Numbered from the stretch's first letter, positions 8,105-17,914 are shown. The stretch: 64,000 bases of DNA from Algoriphagus sp. A40 (GCF_002002735.1 NZ_MUNY01000059.1:62001-126000), one strand, 5' to 3'. Made by a program: numbers and translations. Notes: generated by a model from the letters alone, not told the origin.

Positions 8105-8968
8105 TTATTTCCCCTGATGGAGCAATTTCATGTCCACGTGGGTCTTCAGTTCAGAGTCTGAAAAACCTGCAAATGAACCTTGCACTGGCAATGTGCGGGT
8201 AGGATCAGGATGTGTGGCCAGAGGAATGTAGCGGTGGTCTGTAAGCAAACCCAAACTCGGATCGAGTCCCACCCAACCAGCCCCGGGGAGAAAAACTTCC
8301 AGCCAAGCGTGCAGTTCATGTCCTTCGTCCAAATCAGGGTTGAAAGCATATCCACTCACAAAGCGGGTGGCAAGACCCAATTCCCTCAGCATCTCCATCT
8401 GTAGGAGTGCAATGTCTCTGCAGGAGCCTTTTTTCTCCGAAAAAGTAAATTCCGCACTCCAGATATTCTGCTCATGACGGATGAGGTGTTCCCAACTGAG
8501 ATAAATTTCCTTGGTCAATCTCACCAAAAAATCTACCAGCCCTGAGGATTGGTTTTTTATTTCAAAAAGGTAATCAGTGAATAGATTTTCATCTTTGTCA
8601 GTTAGGAAAGGAATGAGAAAGGCGGTTTTATCCTCATAGCTAAACTGGAAAAAGGTATTGCTCCAACCCTTTTCCTCGAAGTTTTTGTCTATGATAAATC
8701 CGAAAGGATTAAAATGCTGAATTTTAAAAATCCATTCGGTGGTAATTTCCAGTGTTTGGGTAAACCCTGTAAACCAACATTGCTTATACCAGTTACCGGC
8801 AAGATCCTGTCGGAAATTATGCCCATCCGGTTCCGGTGAAACATGAAATTTTTGATGCTCAATCCGGAAATACGGCCTGTGTTGGGGAATCAAGTATAGC
8901 TTATGAATTCCGAGTGAAACCTCCGAGCTGTAGTCGTATTGCGAGTGATGCCAAACCTGGACCAGCAT
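8105..8968 (-). CDS. Transglutaminase-like cysteine protease of the Anbu cluster
   Basis: A 287-residue protein with an N-terminal beta-rich region typical of bacterial transglutaminase-like proteins (HHSQYDYSSEVSLGIHKLYL) and a papain-like core. The catalytic triad is visible: C183 in KKGSCRDIALLQ, H220 in HELHAWLEVF and D236 in VGLDPS. Proteins of this class are expected to cleave or transfer peptide or amide bonds. It is the last gene of the operon and starts 3 bp after the Anbu stop codon. In the family this enzyme travels with Anbu, alpha-E and a circularly permuted ATP-grasp, and a peptide-tagging or peptide-processing pathway has been proposed; its substrate is not known. Confidence 0.88.
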   Translation of the reverse strand: MLVQVWHHSQYDYSSEVSLGIHKLYLIPQHRPYFRIEHQKFHVSPEPDGHNFRQDLAGNWYKQCWFTGFTQTLEITTEWIFKIQHFNPFGFIIDKNFEEKGWSNTFFQFSYEDKTAFLIPFLTDKDENLFTDYLFEIKNQSSGLVDFLVRLTKEIYLSWEHLIRHEQNIWSAEFTFSEKKGSCRDIALLQMEMLRELGLATRFVSGYAFNPDLDEGHELHAWLEVFLPGAGWVGLDPSLGLLTDHRYIPLATHPDPTRTLPVQGSFAGFSDSELKTHVDMKLLHQGK

Positions 8969-8971
8969 GGA

Positions 8972-9715
8972 TCAGGAATCCCGTGAAACTAAATCAAAAT
9001 CCTCAAAAGCACTGCTCAGTACCTCAGATGGAAGTTCTGCGATGGCATTTTTGATTCTGCTGTTCCAAAAAGCGGAGACATGCTCCAGTTCTTTTTGCTC
9101 AAAGCGTTTCTCTTTGATAAAGTATTCGTCGTTTTTCAAAATCACCGTGTCAATCGGGAAATCGACATCATTGGCTGAAATCCGTGTCGCATCAAAAGCC
9201 AAAAAGGCACACTTCAGCGCATACTCAAGAGAATCATCGTAATGAAGAGATCTCCTTAAAACCGGATTGCCAAAACCGGTATTCCCGATAATGACAAAAG
9301 GAGTTCCTTTACGAATCTCGATCCAATTGCCCTGAGGATACAAAAGGTAGAGTTTGGGTTCAGGATCGTCTTCCAGCTGTCCTCCGATAATGGAAAACAG
9401 GTTAAACTGAAAGCCGGCTTCTTCCAAAAAGACCTTATCCTCTTTGGCCACGACTTTCACCTGATTTCCAAATTCGTTGACCGCTTGATATAACTTGGAA
9501 AACGAATCACCCTGATGATCAATAACCTCAGAAAAATAAGTAATCGCCTTGTCCCTGACAGACCGAAGCCCTGAAGTCATGATGAAAAAAGAATGCTTTC
9601 TCTTATTTACAGTGAAAACTTTCTTGGAAGTCGTGGTTTCGCTACCGGAAGTAATTCGGGTATCAGATAGGCCGACAATGCCATTTTTAGTTTTAATACC
9701 CAGACAGAAGGTCAT
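8972..9715 (-). CDS. Anbu-type proteasome-related peptidase
   Basis: A 247-residue Ntn-hydrolase. The start MTFCLGIKTKNGIVGLSDTR would expose a threonine nucleophile after removal of Met, with the proteasome-style aspartate in SDTR (position 17 counted from the Thr) and lysines at 30-31. FIMTSGLRSVRD and FVIIGNTGFGNPVLRR are also typical of this family. Anbu assembles into ring or lock-washer oligomers distinct from the 20S proteasome and HslV, and reported peptidase activity is weak. The ATG overlaps the stop of the alpha-E gene (ATGA at 9712-9715), implying coupled translation. No HslU-like ATPase is nearby. Confidence 0.9.
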   Translation of the reverse strand: MTFCLGIKTKNGIVGLSDTRITSGSETTTSKKVFTVNKRKHSFFIMTSGLRSVRDKAITYFSEVIDHQGDSFSKLYQAVNEFGNQVKVVAKEDKVFLEEAGFQFNLFSIIGGQLEDDPEPKLYLLYPQGNWIEIRKGTPFVIIGNTGFGNPVLRRSLHYDDSLEYALKCAFLAFDATRISANDVDFPIDTVILKNDEYFIKEKRFEQKELEHVSAFWNSRIKNAIAELPSEVLSSAFEDFDLVSRDS

Positions 9716-10692
9716 GATAGAGTTGGAGATTGTAAGACATAATTATCCTTCACCCGGAAATAATTGATGTCAATGAGGTCCGAAATATGGTTGATTTTTA
9801 GCTGAAGTGTATCCAAATATTCATGAAGGCCCACAGATATTATATCATCGACCTCAGAATACTCCAGGCGGGAACGCATCTCACCGATTGTTTTTTCAAC
9901 TGAATTTTTAAACCCGTCCGTTGTATTTCCTGAAATGCAGTGGAGGCAACGCTCGGCTTCCTTCAGGCAGTAGTAGATCGAGCGCGGAAAGTACTTGTTG
10001 AGAACCAAGAATTCGACCACTCCCGAAGGATCGATATTTCCATAGAGCCTGCGATAGGTATTGAAGCCTGTGACAGACTTAAGCAAAGCCATCCAATGGA
10101 GAAAATCCAGCGGCGAACCCACTTCAAAAGTTGAGGGCAGCAAAATGTGATACTTGACATCCAAGATTCGGGAGGTCTTATCGGCCCGCTCCAGCAGTTG
10201 CCCCAATTGCCTGAAATACCAGCCTTCCGTACGGGCCACCGTAGCATCCGCCAAACCGTAAAGCAGCAAAATCTGATTTTTCACCTGCTCATAAAATTGC
10301 CTCGGATCTTCTTTTTTCCAGACCTTTTTTTCCAATCCGCTCTGCAGCATATAATACAGCTCATTGGCTTTTTCCCAGGTTTCTTTGCTGAGATTTTCCC
10401 GGATTATCCGGGCATTCTCACGGGCTTTGGTCACAGAACAGAGCATAGAATTGGGATTGTCCGGATCGAAGGTCAAAAAATACATGACCTGGTTTCGCTC
10501 GAATCCGGTGTATTTTTTTTTGTACATATCCAGATCTCCCGTGGCAGCCACCAAGGGTCCCCATTGCTCCTTCAGATCCATGGGGAGATCCTGCATCAGA
10601 TTAAAATTGACATCGATAAATCGGGCGTAATTTTCTGCTCTTTCCAGATACCTTCCCAACCAATAGATATGACTCGCTACTCTACTCAGCAT
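9712..10692 (-). CDS. Alpha-E domain protein (DUF403)
   Basis: A 326-residue, largely helical protein beginning MLSRVASHIYWLGRYLERAENYARFID, the hallmark of the alpha-E (DUF403) family. Further family segments include GWYFRQLGQLLERADKTSRI and FLVLNKYFPRSIYYCLKEAE. The biochemical role is unsettled; conserved Arg and Glu residues suggest a helical-bundle enzyme or scaffold acting on the product of the adjacent ATP-grasp enzyme. It starts 11 bp after the ATP-grasp stop and overlaps the Anbu start by 4 bp, so it sits in the middle of one transcript. Confidence 0.9.
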   Translation of the reverse strand: MLSRVASHIYWLGRYLERAENYARFIDVNFNLMQDLPMDLKEQWGPLVAATGDLDMYKKKYTGFERNQVMYFLTFDPDNPNSMLCSVTKARENARIIRENLSKETWEKANELYYMLQSGLEKKVWKKEDPRQFYEQVKNQILLLYGLADATVARTEGWYFRQLGQLLERADKTSRILDVKYHILLPSTFEVGSPLDFLHWMALLKSVTGFNTYRRLYGNIDPSGVVEFLVLNKYFPRSIYYCLKEAERCLHCISGNTTDGFKNSVEKTIGEMRSRLEYSEVDDIISVGLHEYLDTLQLKINHISDLIDINYFRVKDNYVLQSPTLS

Positions 10693-10703
10693 ATTTCTTC
10701 AAA

Positions 10704-12131
10704 TTAATTGTATAACACCCAAGTATCCTTGCTTCCTCCTCCCTGTGAACTGTTGACCACCAAAGAGCCCTTTTTGAGTGCCACCCGGGTAAGAGCGCCG
10801 GGAATTACCTCAATCTCATCCCCATACAGGATATAGGGCCTCAGATCGACGTGTCTCCCTACAATACCTTCATCGGTCAGGCAGGGGACAGTGGAAAGTG
10901 ACAATGTCGGCTGAGCGATGTAATTGGTCGGATTGTCTCTGATTAATTTTCGGAAATTGTCATGCTCTTCTTTGGTGGATTTGGGTCCGATCAACATCCC
11001 ATAGCCTCCCGCAGCATTGGTTTCTTTCACGACCAGCTGATCAATATGGTCCAGTACATATTTTCTATCTTCCTCTTCCCGACAAAGGTAAGTCGGCACA
11101 TTGTTCAAAATGGGCTCCTCTCCTAAGTAATATTTGATGATCCGAGGCACGTAGGCATAGACGGCTTTATCATCTGCAACTCCAGTTCCGGGAGCATTGG
11201 CGAGAGCTACATTTCCGGCTTTGTAGGCGTCAAATATTCCTGGTACACCCAGCATGGAATGTGGATTGAAGGTCAACGGATCCAGGAATGCGTCATCGAT
11301 CCTTCTGTAAATGACATCAATTTGCTCCAGACCCTTGGTAGTCTGCATATAAGCTTTCCGGTCTTTTACAATAAGATCCACACCATTCACCAGCTCCACA
11401 CCCATTTGCAGGGCAAGGTAAGAATGCTCGAAATAAGCCGAATTGTATATACCGGGAGTCAACACACCCACCACAGGCTTGGCTTTGTTAGAAAGGAATT
11501 GGAGCATTTTGAGCAGCTTAGTCGGGTAATCGGAGACCGGCATCACGCCCTCGTCATTGAAAAGCTGTGGATATGCCCGCTTGATGATTTCCCTGCTTTC
11601 CAGCATATAGGAGACTCCGGATGGACACCGGAGATTGTCTTCCAGAATGTAGTATTCGCCGTTTTTATCCCGCACCAGATCGGTACCGGTGATGTGGCAC
11701 CAGATCCCTTTTGGCGGAGTCAGTCCGATGCAGGGGGTTAAGTAATCTTTTGAACCCAGGATCAATTCTGAGGGCACGATTCCGTCCTTCAGGATTTTTT
11801 GCTCGTTGTAGACATCCTGCAGGAAAAGATTGAGTGCATAAATCCGCTGCTTCAGCCCGGCCTCCAGCTTTTTCCATTCCGCATTGGCAATGATCCTAGG
11901 GATGATGTCAAGATGGAGGATTTTCTCAAGCCCCTGATTGTCATGATAGACATTGAAAGTCATCCCCATGGCTTTTTGGGTTTTGTTTGCCGAAAACTGA
12001 AGCTGGTTCATCTTCTTTGGAGAAGCTTTGCTGAGATAGCCGAAAAACTCTTCGTAGTGCCCTCTTACTTTTCCTTCCGGTGAGAACATTTCGTCATAAT
12101 GCTCATTACAGGAATACCCTTCTGTCTTCAT
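10704..12131 (-). CDS. Circularly permuted ATP-grasp protein of the Anbu cluster
   Basis: A 475-residue member of the DUF404/DUF407 group, a circularly permuted ATP-grasp fold. Telling segments are NLFLQDVYNEQKILKDGIVP, YYILEDNLRCPSGVSYMLE (acidic metal- or ATP-binding residues with Asn), VDVIYRRIDDAFLDP and VVKETNAAGGYGMLIGP, the last with the nucleotide-binding glycine loop. ATP-grasp enzymes join a carboxylate to an amine through an acyl phosphate, so peptide or amide ligation is the expected reaction. It is the promoter-proximal gene of the four-gene Anbu operon. The protein ends in a Gly/Ser-rich tail (VVNSSQGGGSKDTWVLYN). Confidence 0.9.
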   Translation of the reverse strand: MKTEGYSCNEHYDEMFSPEGKVRGHYEEFFGYLSKASPKKMNQLQFSANKTQKAMGMTFNVYHDNQGLEKILHLDIIPRIIANAEWKKLEAGLKQRIYALNLFLQDVYNEQKILKDGIVPSELILGSKDYLTPCIGLTPPKGIWCHITGTDLVRDKNGEYYILEDNLRCPSGVSYMLESREIIKRAYPQLFNDEGVMPVSDYPTKLLKMLQFLSNKAKPVVGVLTPGIYNSAYFEHSYLALQMGVELVNGVDLIVKDRKAYMQTTKGLEQIDVIYRRIDDAFLDPLTFNPHSMLGVPGIFDAYKAGNVALANAPGTGVADDKAVYAYVPRIIKYYLGEEPILNNVPTYLCREEEDRKYVLDHIDQLVVKETNAAGGYGMLIGPKSTKEEHDNFRKLIRDNPTNYIAQPTLSLSTVPCLTDEGIVGRHVDLRPYILYGDEIEVIPGALTRVALKKGSLVVNSSQGGGSKDTWVLYN

Positions 12132-12864
12132 ATGCGCTGAATTAAAATCCTACAGTAAGATAAAAAAGAAACTGCAAAATCAAAGAATTTCAAAATTTTT
12201 CGATTTAGCTGTTCATTTTTTTATCTCCAGAGGCTATTTACTGATTAATTTTCAAAAAATGAATTAAAAAAAGTCCGGCTTTATATTTCAAATTCCTTTC
12301 ATATTCTTCCGAAGAAGCCTATTCCCTTTTGGATTTCAGTCGGAAAATTCAATGTGGTCAATTCCAAAGAGCAGCTCAGAAAGGACATTCTGGAAGATAT
12401 AAAACTCTTTCGATCACAATAATCCTAAGGTGGAAATAAAGAGTAATAAAAGTGAATTTAGAATCAACCGAACACAAAAATCGCTCAAAACACAGCGATC
12501 TCATCATTTTGAAAATCAAATACTTAAAACCTCCTCGTAAAAATTTATGGATTTTATTAAATCAAAGTTGGATTTAGCGCCTTCAGGTTGCGTTACTCAA
12601 TGATGTGGATAAAAGTCACCCTAAATAGTTGAAGAAAATTCAAGTAGGTGGAATAGAAAAGACCAAGAATTACCCAATCAAAACTAATGAGAATCCCTTC
12701 AGGTTCTTATTTTTGTAAAGATGGAAAAATCCAAATTTAGTTGATTTGCGACTCTTGTGATTTTTGGTTCTATATTTTTTAAAGGGTGACTGGCTCAATT
12801 GAATAAAGCAAAACCGCCTATTTAGCGTGCAAATGCACAAAACTTATCTGATAAATTAATTGTG
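12132..12864. other. Long AT-rich intergenic region
   Basis: About 730 bases between the divergent Anbu operon and the K+/H+ antiporter gene. No open frame here has convincing protein-like content; short runs near 12310-12420 look vaguely coding in two frames but match nothing I recognise and lack a start. It must hold promoters for both flanking transcripts, yet no full TTG/TAnnTTTG pair stands out. Confidence 0.6.
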
Positions 12865-14382
12865 ATGACCGTTTCTGTAGAATTAGTACTCTTTGTAATT
12901 TCTATTCTTTTCTTTCTGAGCATCCTGGCCAGTAAAGCCGGATATAAATTTGGTGTGCCTGCCCTACTTTTATTTTTGGGGGTGGGAATGGCTTTTGGAA
13001 GTGACGGTTTGGGAATTCAATTTGAAAATATTCAGGTTGCCCAAGCCATAGGAACCATTTCCCTTTGCATCATTCTATTTTCAGGAGGAATGGACACCAA
13101 ACTCTCTGAAATCAGGCCTATTATCCCTCAGGGAGTGGTATTAGCAACTTTTGGGGTGTTTTTGACAGCGATTTTGACAGGTGTCCTGATTTGGTGGGTG
13201 TTGGGAATGACCATGGCCTCAACAGGTATTGGGCTTATCACTTCCCTTTTGTTGGCCGCTACCATGTCCTCCACTGATTCCGCTTCGGTTTTTTCCATTC
13301 TTCGATCCAAGGGCCTGAATCTCAAAAACAACCTGCGCCCCATGCTCGAACTGGAAAGCGGCAGCAATGACCCGATGGCTTATATTCTGACTATTACACT
13401 GATTGAAATTGTACAAATGGGCGGTGAACCTGACTACCTATCAGCTTTTGGAATGCTTTTTTTCCAATTGATCGTGGGAGGTATTGCCGGATACGGGCTG
13501 GGCAAACTATCAGTAAGATTGATTAATAGGCTTGAGATTGATAACGCTTCTCTTTACCCGATTCTTGTTTTTACGTTCTGCATTTTTATCTTCTCCTTCA
13601 CCTACCTCATTCAAGGAAATGGCTATTTGGCGGTCTATATCGGTGGATTAGTCATTGGAAATACCCGATTTGTCCATAAACGCTCTTCAGTCAATTTCTT
13701 TGACGGTATGGCCTGGATGAGTCAACTCCTGATGTTCCTCACCTTGGGTCTCCTGGTGAATCCCCACGAATTGATCCCAATCATTATTCCCGGTTTGATC
13801 ATCAGTTTTTTGATGATTTTGGTCACGAGGCCACTTAGTGTTTTTTTCACTTTGTTGCCCTTTAGAAAAATGTCCTTCAAGGATAAAACCTTTGTTTCCT
13901 GGGTTGGTCTGAGAGGGGCGGTGCCTATTATTTTTGCGATTATCCTGCTTGCTGAGGAAGTCCCCCATGCTCGGCTGATGTTCAACATTGTCTTTTTCTG
14001 CACGCTGGTTTCGCTGGTGGTCCAGGGATCTTCTCTTTCACAGATGGCGGTTTGGCTTGGCTTGGCAGAAAAACCGAGTGAACTCAAAAAAATGAAAAAT
14101 TTCGATGTTGAATTTTCTGACGAAATCAAATCTGTCACAACTGAAATCACCATCACAGCCAACACACTAAAGTCTGGAAACCACCTGATGGACTTAGCCA
14201 TTCCGGAAAATACCCTAGTGGTAATGGTCAAACGAGACGATAAATTCTTTATCCCGACCGGAAAAACCACCCTGCAGGAAGGTGACAAACTTCTTATCAT
14301 CACGGATAATCAAGAGGCCTTGCTTAAGACAATTACCAATCTGGAAACCACTGCTCCTTCTGACTTAAGCACAACAACTTAA
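12865..14382 (+). CDS. Potassium/proton antiporter (CPA1, NhaP2/CvrA-like)
   Basis: About 505 residues with 12 or so membrane helices followed by a cytoplasmic TrkA-C (RCK-C) domain. Sodium/proton exchanger landmarks are GVGMAFGSDGLG, the TMSSTDSASVFSIL segment (likely ion-binding Asp) and FVSWVGLRGAVPIIFAI. The soluble part, with NTLVVMVKRDDKFFIPTGKTTLQEGDKLLII, is a classic TrkA-C fold that senses ligand or ion state. It probably exports K+ or Na+ in exchange for H+, helping osmotic and pH balance. The ATG at 12865 is preferred to the adjacent in-frame GTG at 12862. The gene is monocistronic and converges with metG. Confidence 0.9.
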   Translation: MTVSVELVLFVISILFFLSILASKAGYKFGVPALLLFLGVGMAFGSDGLGIQFENIQVAQAIGTISLCIILFSGGMDTKLSEIRPIIPQGVVLATFGVFLTAILTGVLIWWVLGMTMASTGIGLITSLLLAATMSSTDSASVFSILRSKGLNLKNNLRPMLELESGSNDPMAYILTITLIEIVQMGGEPDYLSAFGMLFFQLIVGGIAGYGLGKLSVRLINRLEIDNASLYPILVFTFCIFIFSFTYLIQGNGYLAVYIGGLVIGNTRFVHKRSSVNFFDGMAWMSQLLMFLTLGLLVNPHELIPIIIPGLIISFLMILVTRPLSVFFTLLPFRKMSFKDKTFVSWVGLRGAVPIIFAIILLAEEVPHARLMFNIVFFCTLVSLVVQGSSLSQMAVWLGLAEKPSELKKMKNFDVEFSDEIKSVTTEITITANTLKSGNHLMDLAIPENTLVVMVKRDDKFFIPTGKTTLQEGDKLLIITDNQEALLKTITNLETTAPSDLSTTT

Positions 14383-14455
14383 CGAGCCAAGAATGGTGGA
14401 TATCCTATCCAAATAATCAAATTTTTGCCTTTCTATTTCAAATCCCTCTCCCCAC

Positions 14456-14495
14456 AAAAAAACCTGTCCGCATTATCCACGCAGACAGGTCTTTT
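14456..14495. terminator. Bidirectional terminator between the antiporter gene and metG
   Basis: ACCTGTC (14462-14468) pairs with GACAGGT (14484-14490) across a 15-base loop. An A tract lies to the left and CTTTTT to the right, so the hairpin can serve both convergent genes. Confidence 0.75.
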
Positions 14496-14532
14496 TATCT
14501 CTTGATTCTTGTCTCTTGCTTCTTGCCTCTTA
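14491..14532 (-). repeat. Heptamer array filling the space from metG stop to terminator
   Basis: Reading the minus strand, six consecutive 7-bp units start with the metG stop codon: TAAGAGG (14532-14526), CAAGAAG, CAAGAGA, CAAGAAT, CAAGAGA and TAAAAAG (ending 14491). The next base belongs to the terminator stem. There is no spare base between stop codon, array and hairpin. Confidence 0.8.
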
Positions 14533-16590
14533 ACTAATCGTCGATCCACTCGCCGTGCCTTCGTGCGGCTGTAGCAATTTCAACTTTCCGTCTTTGTCCT
14601 CCGCCATCAGGATCATCCCTTCGGAGTCGATGCCCATCATCTTGCGAGGAGCCAGGTTGATCAGCATGGTCACTTGCTTTCCGATCAGGAATTCCGGTGC
14701 GAAATGCTCAGCTACTCCACTCAGTACCGTTCTGTGCCCTAATCCGATATCGACCTTCAGCTTCAACAGCTTTTTGGATTTTGGCATTGGTTCAGCTTCC
14801 AGGATCGTTACCACTCGCATATCGAGCTTGGCGAAATCATCGTAAGTGATCAGCTCTTTCATCGGTGTGACAGGTGTATTAGCAGCTTCATTCATTTTTT
14901 TGGAATCCAGGAGTTTTTGTACTTGTTTTTCTACGGTTTCGTCTTCGATTTTCTCGAAGAGCAGGCCCATTTGCCCCAAAGACCTGTTGGCTTGAATCAG
15001 TTCCCCGTTTCCGGCTTCGCTCCATTTGGCCGATTCAATATCAAAAAGGTCAAACAGCTTTTTCGCGGTATGGGGAAGGAAAGGCTCAGACACAATCGCC
15101 AGGTTTGCGGCTATGTTCAGTGCAATATTCAGAATCGTCTTGGTCCGCGGCTCGTCGGTCTTGATCTCCTTCCAAGGCTCGGTATCCGCCAGGTATTTGT
15201 TGCCCAATCGGGCCAAATCCATCACCAAACCCAAAGCCTCCCTAAATCGGTAGCGCTCGATGGAGTCAGCGATTTTCGCAGGAAACTCAGCGATTGTAGC
15301 CAAAACTTCCCCGTCATAGCCTCTCAGTTCTCCCCTTTCCGGCACAATTCCCTGGAAAAACTTTTGGGTCAAAACCACAGCACGGTTCACGAAGTTGCCA
15401 TAGATGGCCACCAGTTCGGAATTGTTCCTGGTTTGAAAGTCTTTCCAAGTGAAGTCATTGTCTTTGGTCTCAGGGGCATTGGCAGTCAGCACATACCGAA
15501 GCACATCCTGCTTGCCGGGAAATTCCTCCAAGTACTCATGAAGCCAAACAGCCCAATTGCGGGAAGTGGAGATTTTGTCACCTTCCAAATTCAAAAACTC
15601 ATTGGCTGGAACATTCTCCGGAAGAATATAACCCCCATGAGTTTTCAGGATCGCCGGGAAAATGATGCAGTGGAATACGATGTTATCCTTGCCAATGAAG
15701 TGAACCAGTTTGGTTTCTTCGTCTTTCCAATACGGCTGCCAGTCGATCCCTTTCTCTGCTGCCCATTCTTTGGTGGAAGAAATGTATCCGATCGGGGCGT
15801 CAAACCAGACGTAAAGCACTTTCCCTTCGGCACCAGAAACCGGAACAGGAATCCCCCAGTCGAGATCTCGGGTCATGGAGCGTGCCTGCAATCCATCACC
15901 GGCTTCCAGCCAAGAACGGCATTGACCTAATACATTGTTTTTCCAATCATTGGCGTGGTCTTCGAGAATCCACTTTTTCAGAAAATCCTGATACCTGGCC
16001 AAATCAAGAAACCAGTGCTTGGTTTCTTTCAAAACCGGTCTCCTACCGCTTAGTTTGGAAACAGGATTAATCAAGTCTGTAGGACTGAGAGAACTTCCGC
16101 ATCTTTCGCATTGGTCACCATAGGCATGCTCGTTGCCACACTTCGGGCAAGTACCTTCGATGTATCGATCCGCCAAAAACTGATTGGCTTCCTCGTCATA
16201 ATACTGATCCGTGCTCTGCTCCAGGAATTCACCTTTTTCATAGAGATCTTTGAAAAATCCCTGAGCGGTTTCATGATGAATTTTGGCAGAGGTCCTGGAA
16301 TAATGATCGAAGCTGATCCCAAACTCTTGAAAGCTGTGCTTCATCATCTGATGGTAATGGTCGACGACCTGCTGTGGAGTTTTTCCTTCTTTTTGAGCTT
16401 TGATCGTGATGGCGACGCCATGCTCATCCGAGCCACAGATATATGCTACCTCCCTGCCCTGCGATCGGAGGTAGCGGACATAAATATCGGAAGGCACATA
16501 GCAGCCAGCCAGGTGTCCGATATGAAGCGGGCCATTGGCATAGGGCAAAGCTGAAGTGACGGTATATCTTTTAAAATTCTTAGTACTCAT
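14530..16590 (-). CDS. metG: Methionyl-tRNA synthetase
   Basis: A 686-residue class I synthetase that charges tRNA-Met. The HIGH motif is H23-I-G-H26, the KMSKS loop is KISTS starting at K339, and the four-cysteine zinc knuckle is [20 protein letters not shown]-terminal tRNA-binding OB-fold (residues about 580-686, with [20 protein letters not shown]) promotes dimerisation and tRNA capture, as in the longer MetG forms such as that of E. coli. Length and motifs are complete. It is transcribed alone, converging with the antiporter gene; its stop codon opens a heptamer repeat that abuts the terminator. Confidence 0.97.
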   Translation of the reverse strand: MSTKNFKRYTVTSALPYANGPLHIGHLAGCYVPSDIYVRYLRSQGREVAYICGSDEHGVAITIKAQKEGKTPQQVVDHYHQMMKHSFQEFGISFDHYSRTSAKIHHETAQGFFKDLYEKGEFLEQSTDQYYDEEANQFLADRYIEGTCPKCGNEHAYGDQCERCGSSLSPTDLINPVSKLSGRRPVLKETKHWFLDLARYQDFLKKWILEDHANDWKNNVLGQCRSWLEAGDGLQARSMTRDLDWGIPVPVSGAEGKVLYVWFDAPIGYISSTKEWAAEKGIDWQPYWKDEETKLVHFIGKDNIVFHCIIFPAILKTHGGYILPENVPANEFLNLEGDKISTSRNWAVWLHEYLEEFPGKQDVLRYVLTANAPETKDNDFTWKDFQTRNNSELVAIYGNFVNRAVVLTQKFFQGIVPERGELRGYDGEVLATIAEFPAKIADSIERYRFREALGLVMDLARLGNKYLADTEPWKEIKTDEPRTKTILNIALNIAANLAIVSEPFLPHTAKKLFDLFDIESAKWSEAGNGELIQANRSLGQMGLLFEKIEDETVEKQVQKLLDSKKMNEAANTPVTPMKELITYDDFAKLDMRVVTILEAEPMPKSKKLLKLKVDIGLGHRTVLSGVAEHFAPEFLIGKQVTMLINLAPRKMMGIDSEGMILMAEDKDGKLKLLQPHEGTASGSTIS

Positions 16591-16639
16591 AGTTTATTTT
16601 TTCAAAATCCTTAAATCCAGTATTCAAAAGCAGGATAAG

Positions 16640-17224
16640 CTAGTTTCTTCCTTCTGCTGACATACTGCTGAGGACTTGCAGGATAAATTCATTTTTTGAA
16701 AGCAAATAGCCTCCCCGGTCATTTCTAAACTTGGAAGCGGAAGCTATTTTGAGGGCTTCGTAGGCTTTTGCCAATTCTCTGTCGTTTCTGAGAGCATCTC
16801 TGAAGGCCAATTGGTTCACCATAAAGTTGTCCCCGGGACACATGTGGATGTGAAAAATCTGCTCTTTCCTTCCATCCAGATGGTATCCTTTTCCGAAGGA
16901 CATATAAGCCTCAATCTGATCCCGCTTTGGAACCAAAAAGTAGGTAAAGCCAATCTCCGCCATGAGATCGATCAGACTTTGGCTAAATAGATGCTCTTCA
17001 GGAATTATGATCAACAGATCGATGTAAGGTTTTGCTTTGATACCGGGAATAGAAGTACTGCCAACATGCTCGATTAACTCAGGAGAAAAACCGGAAATCC
17101 TAGACTGAATCAACTCTTTTTCGGCAAGGAAAATCCCGCTCCAATCGGGATTATGATCCTCCAACTGGATCGGAAAGAGACGGTTCCAATCTTCTTTCTT
17201 TAACTCATACAATGGACTGTTCAT
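16640..17224 (-). CDS. GrpB-family protein (UPF0157, nucleotidyltransferase fold)
   Basis: About 194 residues carrying the GrpB signature EHVGSTSIPGIKAKPYIDLL, which resembles the active loop of nucleotidyltransferases (GS motif followed by an acidic residue). FHIHMCPGDNFMVNQLAFRD is also typical. Some relatives are fused to dephospho-CoA kinase, but no specific reaction is established. An in-frame TTG at 17254 lies inside a TATCTTTG -7 element, so it cannot be the start of the same transcript; the ATG at 17224 is used. Confidence 0.85.
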   Translation of the reverse strand: MNSPLYELKKEDWNRLFPIQLEDHNPDWSGIFLAEKELIQSRISGFSPELIEHVGSTSIPGIKAKPYIDLLIIIPEEHLFSQSLIDLMAEIGFTYFLVPKRDQIEAYMSFGKGYHLDGRKEQIFHIHMCPGDNFMVNQLAFRDALRNDRELAKAYEALKIASASKFRNDRGGYLLSKNEFILQVLSSMSAEGRN

Positions 17225-17251
17225 TTGCTCTCCGGTGTTGAAAATCGAGGC

Positions 17252-17279
17252 CAAAGATAGATAAATCAGCCGAAGACAA
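17252..17279 (-). promoter_or_regulatory. Promoter of the GrpB-family gene
   Basis: On the minus strand, TTG (17277-17279), a 17-bp spacer and TATCTTTG (17252-17259) match the Bacteroidota housekeeping promoter, about 28 bp before the ATG. Confidence 0.65.
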
Positions 17280-17281
17280 GC

Positions 17282-17914
17282 TTAGGCATTTTGAAATTCC
17301 TTGCGGGCATCCTCTGTCAAAATCCCGTTGTAGAGGATACTGATCGCTTGCTCAAAGGCCTCTGAAGGCGGCATTTTCGCACCTTTCCTAATCGACTCCG
17401 GAAACTGTGCTGCAAACTTCGGGTCCCAAAGCGACTGAACGGCAGCGGCATAGAGCATCACCACCAAATTGATATTGATGCGGGGATTGATCAGTCCCAA
17501 CCCGGCTCCTTCTTCGATCAGCTTTGCAAATCGCGTATGGGCAGACTCGTTGATAAAAGCCTTGAGGTCCTGCCACACTTCCGGGGCATGCTCTTCGAGA
17601 TCTTCAAAAAGTCCGGGGTTGATCGGCGCCAAGTACCCCGCCACGACTGTGAGGAAAGAGCGGAGTTTTAGCGGAAAAGCCAGATAGCGATTGTCCACAA
17701 TGGCTTCGACCTTGGCTGTCATCCGGGTTTTTAGCAGTTCAAATGAAGCAGACAAAAGCTCAAGTTTTCCCGGATGATACTTGTAAAGGGTCTTTTTGCT
17801 CATCCCCAAGTCAAGTGCGATGTCATCCATCGTGGTATGCCGGTAGCCCTTTTCCAGGAAAAGCCGATAGGCGGTGTCCAGGATTTTTCCTTCGATGGAG
17901 GTCTTTTTACTCAT
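17282..17914 (-). CDS. TetR/AcrR-family transcriptional regulator
   Basis: A 210-residue repressor-type protein. The N-terminal helix-turn-helix is clear (ILDTAYRLFLEKGYRHTTMD, then IALDLGMSKKTLYKYHPGK). The remaining ~150 residues form the helical ligand and dimerisation domain, with no recognisable ligand. A TATCTTTG -7 element lies at 17932-17939 on the same strand. It has no obvious efflux partner next to it; the GrpB-family gene follows but has its own promoter. Its target is therefore unknown, possibly its own promoter or the divergent ligA region. Confidence 0.9.
   Translation of the reverse strand: MSKKTSIEGKILDTAYRLFLEKGYRHTTMDDIALDLGMSKKTLYKYHPGKLELLSASFELLKTRMTAKVEAIVDNRYLAFPLKLRSFLTVVAGYLAPINPGLFEDLEEHAPEVWQDLKAFINESAHTRFAKLIEEGAGLGLINPRININLVVMLYAAAVQSLWDPKFAAQFPESIRKGAKMPPSEAFEQAISILYNGILTEDARKEFQNA

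Noticed and set aside
12310..12425. Possible remnant of a coding sequence in the large gap before the antiporter gene
   Set aside because: Two frames look mildly protein-like, but neither has a start nor resembles a known family.
14917..15930. A 337-codon open frame on the plus strand opposite metG
   Set aside because: Composition is that of an antisense shadow of a strongly conserved gene; no domain, signal or start context.
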